Source: Rickettsiales bacterium (lineage in GTDB: Bacteria > Pseudomonadota > Alphaproteobacteria > Rickettsiales > UBA8987). From it: a stretch of 48,006 nt of DNA. The stretch lies in contig JAHDCD010000001.1 of the NCBI GenBank assembly GCA_020630095.1, forward strand, positions 197,698 to 245,703. Direction: 5' to 3'. Below the pieces are notes generated by a model. That model saw only the letters and a program-made list of their open reading frames with translations, searched no databases and was not told the DNA's origin. Made by a program: the position numbers and the translations under genes. Shown in pieces: positions 38,872-46,201 of this stretch. Every line of letters begins with the position of its first letter. The stretch's first letter is position 1.

Positions 38872-39570
38872 ATGGATGAAAAGGAATTACAAATGATATT
38901 AAATAAACTCTTTGAAGGTTTATGTATTATTTCAATAAATGATTTATATGGAAGATCTGATTCTACCATCAAATTTCAGACTCAAAAATTTCTTGATTCA
39001 ATAGGTTTGGAACATCATTTAATTAAAGGAGAAAGTGAGCTTACTAATTTAAGGCATAAAGAGAATGTATTCTATATACTTTCTGATCAAGTGCTTAGCT
39101 ATAAAGATGGACAATATGGAGATTATGTTTTGAATAAAGTTGATGATGGAGAGTTTGGTGAACATTTAATGAACTCAAAGAAGGCAATAGTGTCTACAGT
39201 AAAAAGTCAAAGGTATAAAAGCTTTATGTATGGCATATGTAGCGCTGCAGATATGAATCTAAAAGATACTTTAAATCTTGAAATTATGAAATTATTAATT
39301 TTTGAAGCGGCAAGATGTAAAGGAGTTAAGTGCCCTATTAAATTCAATGAAGATGTTATTGAATATAATAGAGCCGTTGCAAAGGGACATATAGATCATC
39401 AAAAGAAATGGGCTGATTTCGTAAAAGATAGAGAACAAGAAAAGAAATATCTTACACCTGAAGAACTGAAAGAAGGCAAAGGTAATCCTTACTTTGAGAA
39501 TGACACTGATTACTTAAGGAATTTAAAAGGAGAATCGCCTGAAAATGATAAAGGAGGGCTTTCTAGATAA
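38872..39570 (+). CDS. Hypothetical protein, 232 aa
   Basis: I do not recognise this protein. It is soluble, Lys- and Glu-rich and mostly helical, with no signal peptide. A central part (DTLNLEIMKLLIFEAARCKGVKCPI) looks like a packed helical core. The C-terminal third is charged (KKWADFVKDREQEKKYLTPEELKEGKGNPYFEND) and the tail ends SPENDKGGLSR, resembling the SKENDKGRQ tail of the protein at 35027-35845. TATAAT at 38857-38862 lies only 9 nt before the ATG, so the transcript may be leaderless. It is divergent from rpsD. Confidence 0.65.
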   Translation: MDEKELQMILNKLFEGLCIISINDLYGRSDSTIKFQTQKFLDSIGLEHHLIKGESELTNLRHKENVFYILSDQVLSYKDGQYGDYVLNKVDDGEFGEHLMNSKKAIVSTVKSQRYKSFMYGICSAADMNLKDTLNLEIMKLLIFEAARCKGVKCPIKFNEDVIEYNRAVAKGHIDHQKKWADFVKDREQEKKYLTPEELKEGKGNPYFENDTDYLRNLKGESPENDKGGLSR

Positions 39571-39640
39571 CCCCCTTCCGGTTATACTTTAAGGGATATA
39601 TCCTTTTAAAACATCATTGTCACTAAGCAATGACAGCAAA

Positions 39641-39677
39641 AAAAACGTCAATTTTTGTTTAAAAAATGGACGTTTTT
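39641..39677 (+). terminator. Long A/T-flanked terminator hairpin
   Basis: AAAAACGTC (39641-39649) pairs with GACGTTTTT (39669-39677); after one mismatch an inner ATTTTT/AAAAAT stem continues the helix. It lies 70 nt past the 232-aa gene stop and ends in a T run. Confidence 0.7.
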
Positions 39678-39699
39678 GTACGTTTTTGACTAGTTTTTT

Positions 39700-39838
39700 G
39701 AGCTAAAAACAAAGATTTTTAACATAGCGCCATTGATATATAAGGGTTTTTAAAAGAATTGGGCTTGAAAATATTATTTTCTGAGGATTTTAAGGTTTTA
39801 AGGATTTTCTATATTCTGGAAAATGCTGTTTTTAGCTC
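39700..39838. repeat. 139-bp segment bounded by 12-bp inverted repeats
   Basis: GAGCTAAAAACA (39700-39711) and TGTTTTTAGCTC (39827-39838) are perfect inverted repeats enclosing AT-rich, non-coding DNA. The shape is like a MITE, but no target duplication is evident. Confidence 0.4.
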
Positions 39839-39850
39839 TATAGTCTTTTC

Positions 39851-39946
39851 TAAATTGCATCGTATATACGATGCAATTTAGGCACGCTTGCTTCGCAGCG
39901 CAAAAGTGGCTCAAGCCACTTTTGAGAGTAAATTCTAATTTACTCT
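39851..39946 (-). repeat. Tandem hairpin array B (four hairpins)
   Basis: Four adjacent inverted repeats: a perfect 30-bp palindrome TAAATTGCATCGTAT/ATACGATGCAATTTA (39851-39880), CGCTTGC/GCAGCG with one bulge (39885-39900), CAAAAGTGGCT/AGCCACTTTTG (39901-39924) and AGAGTAAATT/AATTTACTCT (39925-39946). The last contains the RND stop codon (39935-39937). Same order as array A. Confidence 0.75.
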
Positions 39947-42900
39947 ATTTCTATCCACTAAATATATTAATACTGGTGTGAAGAATAAGGTTAGAATTGT
40001 TGCAAAGGTTAACCCGCCAGCAACGGATGTTGATAATTGTTGCCACCATTGTGTTGATGGTGCGCCGATTGAAACTTCACGGCTGATGAAGTTAATATTA
40101 AATGCTAGTACCATTGGCAGTAAACCCAAAACAGTTGTACCTGCAGTTAATAATATAGGGCGCAAACGCTCCGAACACGCGTTTATTATAGCATTTAGCG
40201 AACTTACCCCCTTCCGACGATATTCATTGTAAGTATCTATTAAGATAATGTTGTTGTTAACTACAACGCCAGCTAGCGAGATAACCCCTACTCCGCACAT
40301 TACAATGCCGAACGGTTGACCGGTTATCATTAAGCCAAATAATACGCCTATGGTCGATAAGAATATTGCGCTCATTATTAGCACCGCTTGGAAGATATTA
40401 TTAAACTGAATAAGTAAGATAATAAACATTAGCAATAAAGCTGTGCCGAATGCGGAACTTAGGAATTTTTGGGTTTCTTTTTTACTTTCATCGTCACCTT
40501 TGAAGCGTACTTGGATATTAGGGCTAAAAACTTTGGCATCATATTGTTCTGATAACCAGTTAGTTAGCTCCTTAATTTTATTATTAGGTAGAGTGCCACG
40601 TTTAACATCGGCCTTAACTGTGTATGCACGCTTGCCATCTACGCGTTTAATAATGCCGGTGGTTGGTTTAGCTTCACGCTCAATAAAGTTAGATGCTGGT
40701 ATAAGGTTATCGCCAGATACGATATTTAAATTATCAAGCTGGGTGATATCCCGCGCATAGGATGGGAAGCGGATTACAACATCCACTTCGTCATCAGATG
40801 TTTCAGGGCGGTAAGTTGTTACCTTTAAGCCGTTAGTTATTAGACGGATGAAATTACCAATCTCTGCAATTGAAACTCCAAATTGGCTGGCGATATCACG
40901 TTTAATGTTAATTACCCATTCAATAGATGGTACGGGAATGTCAGACTCTACGTTGATTATCTCTTCTTCATCTTCAAGCTTTTGGGTGATTAGTTTACTT
41001 GCCTGTAGAATTTCAGCTCTATCATTGCCAGCAACTTCAATAATAATTGCTTTATCGGATGCTGGACCTTTCTTTTCTTTAGCGGCTTCAATTTTTACGC
41101 CAGATATTTTATCTAGCTTAGTTTGCATATCTTCTAAAATTTCGTTAGCTTTACGGCGCTTTTGCCAATCTTGAAATTCTAGGGTTATTAAGCCGATAAC
41201 ATCTTCAGGCAAGTCATTGCCGCCGCCGCTGAACTCGCCTGCTCTGGTGTATACAACGCGAACTTCGTTTTGATATTGCATGGAGATTTCTTCGACTTCT
41301 TTCATTATATCTGCTTTTTCATAAACAGATAAATTGCCACGCGCTCTAACCTGTAACTTTGCATTATCGGGTTCTATGGATGGAAAGAACTCTACGCCTT
41401 TTGCAGTTACAACGAATAAAGCTACTATTATAAAGATTAGCGCGGTAAACCCGCTCAAAAACTTAAATGGGTTATTTAAGAAGGTTTTTAAATATTTAAT
41501 ATACTTATCTTTTAAGTTGCTCTGCTTTTCTTTTGAGGTTTTAGATGCGCCAAATAACGAGCCCACTGATGGCATGAATATTAAAGCCGTAAATACCGAT
41601 GCGATAAGTACACAAATAAGTGTTAATGGCAGATACTTCATAAACTGTCCCATTATTCCGGGCCAGAATAGTAAAGGTGCGAATACAACTAATGTTGTGG
41701 CTGTAGAGGCTATAATAGGCAGGCTCATGCGCTTGGCAGATTCCGCGTAGGCTTGGACTTTTGTTTTACCTTGGCTCATCAATCTACTGGCGTATTCAAC
41801 TACAATTATGGCGGAATCTACTAGCATGCCAACACTCATTATGAGTGAGAATAGTACCACGATGTTTAGTGTTAGCCCTAAATGGTTGATTAATAATATG
41901 CCTATCAGGAATGATACTGGAATCGAGAAAGCTACCATCATGGATGAGCGGATGCCGATGAACGCCATAACAACAACTAGTACAAGCAGGAATGCTAAGA
42001 ATAAGTTATTCTGCAAATCTGATAGCATATTTAATATGTTACCAGATTCGTCTTGTGCGTAGAGTAGTTGTATTTGCCCTTGGAATAATCCTTCATTTTC
42101 TTGTAGCACTTGCTTTACGGCAGATACTGTTTGAATAATATTCTCACCTGTGCGTTTGGATATTTCAAGTACTACCGCCTTGCTTTGATTAACGGATGCG
42201 AATGAGGTTGCGTCTTTGTAAGATTGTCGAATCTCCGCTAAATCTTTAAAGCGTAGGGCGTTGTATTCGTCTGATTTAATTGGGAAGTTTATTATGTCTT
42301 CAAAAGTTTCAATTACCCCAGGAACTTTAATTCCAAATCTACTGCCATTAGCGCCGCTTGAGCCGGTATCTAGAATACCAGCGCTTACGAGTAGGTTATT
42401 ATTTCTGATAACGTTAATTAATTCAGATGATATTCCATAGCTTTCTAAAATGTGTGGTTCAATTACTACCTCAACCATGTCTTCACGTTCGCCAGCAATA
42501 TCCACTTCTAGCACGGAAGGTATAAGCTCTATTTTATCTTTTAGCTTTTTGGCAATGTTAATTAATGAGCGTTCTGGGATGTCTGAAAGTAAAATAACAT
42601 TTAGAACTGGAAACTCAGAAAGATTTATTTCATGTACCCGTGGCTCCTCAGTTTCTTCAGGTAATTTGGTTTTTACCTTATCTACCGCTTCACGAATTTC
42701 ATCTAAGGCTTTATCAGAATTAAAACCGGCATTGAATTCCATTGTTACCGATGCGTATCCAGTAGATGCCACTGAGCGAATTTCTTTTATGCCCTCAATT
42801 GTGTTTACTTCATCTTCAACTGGGCGCACAAGCATGCGTTCAGCGTCTTCTGGTGAAATACCTTCATGGCGTAACGATACGTATATAATTGGAATTTTAA

Positions 42901-43021
42901 CATCCGGAGTAGACTCGCGAGGTATTGATTTATATGCAGAAATTCCTGAAATAACTAACAGTAATAGGATGGCAATTGTTGCCCTGCTCTTTGATATAAA
43001 AAATTGTATTAATGAATTCAC
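39935..43021 (-). CDS. RND-superfamily efflux permease, orphan
   Basis: This 1028-residue inner-membrane transporter has the AcrB/HAE1 layout: TM1 (ATIAILLLLVISGISAY), a large periplasmic loop, TM2-6, a second loop and TM8-12. The TM4 motif is GMLVDSAIIVVE, keeping the first proton-relay Asp (about residue 402) but with Ser in place of the second. The TM10 motif GVVVNNNIILID has Asn where AcrB has the relay Lys. These variants occur in other RND branches, so substrate cannot be guessed. The start is GTG 43021. No membrane fusion or TolC-like gene is adjacent; the upstream neighbour is tRNA-Asn. Confidence 0.9.
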   Translation of the reverse strand: MNSLIQFFISKSRATIAILLLLVISGISAYKSIPRESTPDVKIPIIYVSLRHEGISPEDAERMLVRPVEDEVNTIEGIKEIRSVASTGYASVTMEFNAGFNSDKALDEIREAVDKVKTKLPEETEEPRVHEINLSEFPVLNVILLSDIPERSLINIAKKLKDKIELIPSVLEVDIAGEREDMVEVVIEPHILESYGISSELINVIRNNNLLVSAGILDTGSSGANGSRFGIKVPGVIETFEDIINFPIKSDEYNALRFKDLAEIRQSYKDATSFASVNQSKAVVLEISKRTGENIIQTVSAVKQVLQENEGLFQGQIQLLYAQDESGNILNMLSDLQNNLFLAFLLVLVVVMAFIGIRSSMMVAFSIPVSFLIGILLINHLGLTLNIVVLFSLIMSVGMLVDSAIIVVEYASRLMSQGKTKVQAYAESAKRMSLPIIASTATTLVVFAPLLFWPGIMGQFMKYLPLTLICVLIASVFTALIFMPSVGSLFGASKTSKEKQSNLKDKYIKYLKTFLNNPFKFLSGFTALIFIIVALFVVTAKGVEFFPSIEPDNAKLQVRARGNLSVYEKADIMKEVEEISMQYQNEVRVVYTRAGEFSGGGNDLPEDVIGLITLEFQDWQKRRKANEILEDMQTKLDKISGVKIEAAKEKKGPASDKAIIIEVAGNDRAEILQASKLITQKLEDEEEIINVESDIPVPSIEWVINIKRDIASQFGVSIAEIGNFIRLITNGLKVTTYRPETSDDEVDVVIRFPSYARDITQLDNLNIVSGDNLIPASNFIEREAKPTTGIIKRVDGKRAYTVKADVKRGTLPNNKIKELTNWLSEQYDAKVFSPNIQVRFKGDDESKKETQKFLSSAFGTALLLMFIILLIQFNNIFQAVLIMSAIFLSTIGVLFGLMITGQPFGIVMCGVGVISLAGVVVNNNIILIDTYNEYRRKGVSSLNAIINACSERLRPILLTAGTTVLGLLPMVLAFNINFISREVSIGAPSTQWWQQLSTSVAGGLTFATILTLFFTPVLIYLVDRNRVN

Positions 43022-43124
43022 GATACTTTAGCTAAAAACTTCTTGCATGATTGTCTATTAATATATTATAAGATACCACAAATTCGTTTCAGCTTAGTTT
43101 GAAACATTTTTTTTATTAGAGCGT

Positions 43125-43199
43125 TCCTTGGTAGCTCAGTGGTAGAGCAGGAGACTGTTAATCTCTTGGTCGGGGGTTCGAATCCCTCCCAAGGAGCCA
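43125..43199 (+). tRNA. tRNA-Asn (GTT)
   Basis: The cloverleaf is complete: acceptor TCCTTGG/CCAAGGA, D-arm with AGCTCAGTGGTAGAGC, anticodon loop CTGTTAA giving anticodon GTT, TpsiC loop GGGGGTTCGAATCCCTCC, discriminator G and encoded CCA. An integrase gene follows 185 nt downstream, so its 3' end is the likely attachment site. Confidence 0.97.
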
Positions 43200-43261
43200 A
43201 TAAAATCTATATATTTCAATAGATTATATCAACTCCGCAAATTAACAAAAACATTCTTGGG

Positions 43262-43325
43262 CCAAATTTGGGCCACTTCATTTCAATAAAGGTAATTTTC
43301 TGAATAAATTTGACTGAATTTATTC
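43262..43325. repeat. Inverted repeats between tRNA-Asn and the integrase gene
   Basis: A CCAAATTTGG palindrome (43262-43271) lies within two overlapping TTGGGCCA-like units. A 9-bp inverted repeat GAATAAATT/AATTTATTC (43302-43310 and 43317-43325) follows. Position suggests integrase arm sites or a repressor operator. Confidence 0.45.
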
Positions 43326-43383
43326 CTATTAACCTAACAGCTAAAAACATAATGTGGTCCGCTAACTTTTACAGGAGTTTATT

Positions 43384-44421
43384 ATGGCCACTATCAATGA
43401 AAGAAAAACTGCTAACGGAACCATCAAATATCGTGCTAAAGTGCGTATGAACGGTTTGGAGTTTAGTAAGACCTTTGCACGCAAAACAGATGCTAAAGAA
43501 TGGATTGCTTCAACTGAAACCAAGATACGAGAGGGAGAACTTACCGGTGGCGCAGTATATCGCAAGAAAACACTTTCTGAGGCAGTCGCTAAGTTCAAAA
43601 AGCAGAAAGAAAGTATGTCTGCACATTGGAAGAACTATAAATTCCACTTCAAATATTTAGAGAATAATTACGGCAAAGTTAAAATTGAAAACTTCACACC
43701 GGCCAAGATTGCTGAAATTCGTGATAGGTTAAAAGATGAAGGGCGGAGTAATGCAACTGTTAATAGATATCTCAGCACTTTAAGTAGTTTATTTAATACT
43801 ATAGTTAAAGAATGGATGTGGTTAAATGCAAACCCTTGCAGGAATATTAAAAAGCTCCGTGAAGATAATGCACGCGAACGTTTCTTAACTAAAGATGAAA
43901 TATCAAAGCTCTTAGCGGTGGCTAAGCAAGAAACTAAGCTGCCTATGTATCCTATATTATTAATTGCGGTGCGTACTGGCATGAGGCGCGGTGAGATATT
44001 AAACCTCAAATGGACTGACATTGATTATGATAACGGTCTTATAATTATTCAGCGCACCAAGAACGGCGATAAACGCTCAGTTCCGTTAACTCTAGAGATT
44101 AAAGAGGCTTTAGAAGTATACGGCAAAGTTAGAAGGCTAGATACTCAGCTTGTATTTCCCTCACCTACTAAACCATCAGTTCCACCAGAAATTAAGAATG
44201 AATTTGCTAATATTATTGCAAAAGCAGAGATTACAGATTTTCGTTTTCATGACTTACGCCATACAGCGGCATCATATATGGCTATGAGTGGAGCTAGTTT
44301 ACTTGATATAGCTTCAATACTTGGCCATCGCACAATGCATATGGTTAAACGCTACAGCCACTTGACAAAAAGCCATGAACGTTCAGTAATAGAGCGAATG
44401 AACCAAGCAATGATTGAGTAA
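43384..44421 (+). CDS. int: Tyrosine recombinase/integrase
   Basis: This 345-residue protein catalyses site-specific recombination. An N-terminal arm-binding segment (ANGTIKYRAKVRMNGLEFSKTFARKTDAKEWI) precedes a SAM-like core-binding domain (LSEAVAKFKKQ ... LSTLSSLFNTI) and the catalytic domain. The catalytic residues are Arg in RTGMRRGEILNLKW (near 198), His-x-x-Arg in FHDLRHTAASYM (near 290), His in LGHRTMHMV and Tyr in RYSHL (near 324). The SD AGGAG lies at 43372-43376. Its 3' end shares a base with the next ATG (TAATG). It sits beside tRNA-Asn, the presumed target. Confidence 0.95.
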   Translation: MATINERKTANGTIKYRAKVRMNGLEFSKTFARKTDAKEWIASTETKIREGELTGGAVYRKKTLSEAVAKFKKQKESMSAHWKNYKFHFKYLENNYGKVKIENFTPAKIAEIRDRLKDEGRSNATVNRYLSTLSSLFNTIVKEWMWLNANPCRNIKKLREDNARERFLTKDEISKLLAVAKQETKLPMYPILLIAVRTGMRRGEILNLKWTDIDYDNGLIIIQRTKNGDKRSVPLTLEIKEALEVYGKVRRLDTQLVFPSPTKPSVPPEIKNEFANIIAKAEITDFRFHDLRHTAASYMAMSGASLLDIASILGHRTMHMVKRYSHLTKSHERSVIERMNQAMIE

Positions 44422-45320
44422 TGGCTAATATAAGTTCTGAAAGAGTTTCTAGAGTTAAAAGGGATGTTAAAGATGAACGCAATAAATTAATTAAGTATCT
44501 AAAAGATAGCGCAAAAGAAAAAGGTCTTCGTGATATTGAAGATGATATATTTGCTATTAATACCTTCTATGACACACACTTAGACAGCCTAAGCAACTCT
44601 GCTACCCAATTTATTGAAAAACTCTTAGAATATGATTCTTTTTATGAGACTCTTACATCTTTGATAACCATACTTCCTGTTGATATAAAAGATTACCCTA
44701 TAAAAGAAAAAAGAACTCTTAAGCAAGTTGAATCTTCGTTAGAAGATATAGTTACTAATTTAGTTAAGTTATCGAATCAATTTAAAGAAATTGGATTAGA
44801 TATGGATGGTACTCTATTTTTATCTAATGAACTTTATGATAAGATATTTCCTAAAGCACTAATACCAGCCTCAAAAATAGGTGACGCCAACTTTTTAGGT
44901 ATAGAGTTCCAGCCCAGAGAGCATTTAAATATTAGTATATCTGAATTATTAATAGATATATCTAAGCAGATAGCAACGAAGGCGCCTTTTCAGTATTCAT
45001 ACAGTAAAACAGATTATTCACACTCCGCAGAAAAAGAATATTATGTAGATATAACACTATTCACATATTACAAATTCCTTAGGACTGAAGGTGTTGAATT
45101 AAATCTATCTGGCCTGTGTTCATTTATTAATGACGTTTGTAATTTAAGCGGGCAACAAAATCTAGATCCAATAAAAATCAAACAACGTCTTAATAAAGAT
45201 TCCAGCGATTTAATGGACAAGTTCAGTGGACAAATTGTAAATCCAAATGATATAATTATTAGCTTCAATCTTTCAGAAAGATTGTTGAAGAAAATCAAAA
45301 AGATAGAGTCAAATTATTAA
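44421..45320 (+). CDS. Unknown element-encoded protein, 299 aa
   Basis: I do not recognise this protein. It is soluble and helical at the N-terminus (RVSRVKRDVKDERNKLIKYLKDSAKEKG), with a long predicted coil (TLKQVESSLEDIVTNLVKLSNQFKEIG) and a C-terminal half rich in aromatic and acidic residues. No enzymatic motif is apparent. It is translationally coupled to the integrase through TAATG, so it may be a cofactor or cargo of the element. Confidence 0.6.
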   Translation: MANISSERVSRVKRDVKDERNKLIKYLKDSAKEKGLRDIEDDIFAINTFYDTHLDSLSNSATQFIEKLLEYDSFYETLTSLITILPVDIKDYPIKEKRTLKQVESSLEDIVTNLVKLSNQFKEIGLDMDGTLFLSNELYDKIFPKALIPASKIGDANFLGIEFQPREHLNISISELLIDISKQIATKAPFQYSYSKTDYSHSAEKEYYVDITLFTYYKFLRTEGVELNLSGLCSFINDVCNLSGQQNLDPIKIKQRLNKDSSDLMDKFSGQIVNPNDIIISFNLSERLLKKIKKIESNY

Positions 45321-45335
45321 TACATATAAATCCCT

Positions 45336-45393
45336 TAAATTTTTATCAATTTATAAATTTTTATCAGAAACTCAGAAAATATTATGAGTTTCT
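45336..45393 (+). promoter_or_regulatory. Control region of the HTH-188aa-polymerase module
   Basis: Two identical direct repeats TAAATTTTTATCA (45336-45348 and 45354-45366) are 18 bp apart. They are followed by a perfect inverted repeat AGAAACTCA/TGAGTTTCT (45366-45374 and 45385-45393) that touches the ATG at 45394. This looks like an iteron-like or operator region for the encoded HTH protein. Confidence 0.5.
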
Positions 45394-45642
45394 ATGACAA
45401 ATAAGTCACATAAAACCCAGTCTTGGCAGCAGCTATATAGTGTTGCTGAGATGGTGCAGCGTCATGGCTTTTTAAGTGAAGGTCAGCTGCGTAAACTTAT
45501 CTTTAATTCTAATACTAACGGTTTCGATGAAGTTATTCTCCGACTTGGACGTAAGGTTCTTATTAATGAGGATAAATTCTTCGAATGGTTAGATAACAAA
45601 AATCAACAAAACTTAGACTTAGGAGGTGCAAGCTATGAGTAA
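45394..45642 (+). CDS. Excisionase/MerR-like HTH DNA-binding protein
   Basis: This 82-residue protein resembles small HTH proteins of proteobacterial integrative elements: LYSVAEMVQRHGFLSEGQLRKLIFNSNTNGFDEVILRLGRKVLINEDKFFEWLDNK. The R-x-GRKVLI..DKFFEWL pattern is characteristic of that group. It begins directly after an inverted repeat and its 3' end overlaps the next gene by 8 nt. A role in regulating the module or in excision is likely. Confidence 0.75.
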   Translation: MTNKSHKTQSWQQLYSVAEMVQRHGFLSEGQLRKLIFNSNTNGFDEVILRLGRKVLINEDKFFEWLDNKNQQNLDLGGASYE

Positions 45643-46201
45643 AGATAATAAAGCTCCATTTTCTAATATGGACAAGTTTAAGGTAAACAATGATTTCCTT
45701 AATACTGGCGCTACAGAAGAAATGTTATCTAAGGTACCTATTAGCAAGCCTAATAAGAAGAAGTTTGTTCATGCTAACCCTGAAGAATCTTATACAGTTC
45801 AAATACGTTGTATTGAAGATAATGAGGGACAGTTGTACTATGTTAGCGATAATATAGCTGGTAATATACCAGAGCTGTGCGCCACCTATAGAATAACTCA
45901 TTATATTACTAGACAAGGTAATTCTTTTCTTTGGCCTGTTAAACTATCTACATGGGGTGATAAGCTTAATGGCTGGGCAGAGTCAGCTCTAAAAGCAGTT
46001 GAAGAAGCTAAAGATAACTGGATTCGTATTTGTGCAGAAAAAGAGCTGAACGGTTATAAAATAATAAAACCAAAAGCTCAACTTGAATCTCCAATATGGC
46101 CTAGCTATTCAATGGAAGAGTTACTTGAAACTGCTTTTGAAGGCCGTGTTATTGACTCAATGGATAACCCGCTAATTAAGGAGTTAGAAGGTCGTGTATA
46201 A
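45635..46201 (+). CDS. Conserved element protein, 188 aa, of unknown function
   Basis: The true start is ATG 45635, with AGGAGG at 45621-45626; a GTG at 45626 lies in the SD. The 188-residue soluble protein reads FVHANPEESYTVQIRCIEDNEGQLYYVSDNIAG, then ITRQGNSFLWPVKLSTWGDKLNGWAESALKAVEEAKDNWIRI and IDSMDNPLIKELEGRV. From memory, similar proteins sit between an HTH gene and a DNA polymerase in other proteobacterial elements. It is coupled to both neighbours by 8-nt overlaps. A replication or single-strand DNA handling role is possible but unproven. Confidence 0.65.
   Translation: MSKDNKAPFSNMDKFKVNNDFLNTGATEEMLSKVPISKPNKKKFVHANPEESYTVQIRCIEDNEGQLYYVSDNIAGNIPELCATYRITHYITRQGNSFLWPVKLSTWGDKLNGWAESALKAVEEAKDNWIRICAEKELNGYKIIKPKAQLESPIWPSYSMEELLETAFEGRVIDSMDNPLIKELEGRV

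Larger units (their letters stand above)
39571..39934. other. 364-bp non-coding region between the 232-aa gene and the RND gene
   Basis: No plausible gene. In order it holds a long hairpin terminator (39641-39677), a 12-bp inverted repeat spanning 139 bp (39700-39838), a small palindrome GAAAATATTATTTTC (about 39767-39781) and hairpin array B (39851-39946). The rest is simple AT-rich sequence. Confidence 0.7.

Noticed and set aside
42450-43031. 193-codon plus-strand frame opposite the RND gene
   Set aside because: Ser/Thr/Ile-rich composition typical of an antisense frame; the RND protein accounts for this DNA fully.
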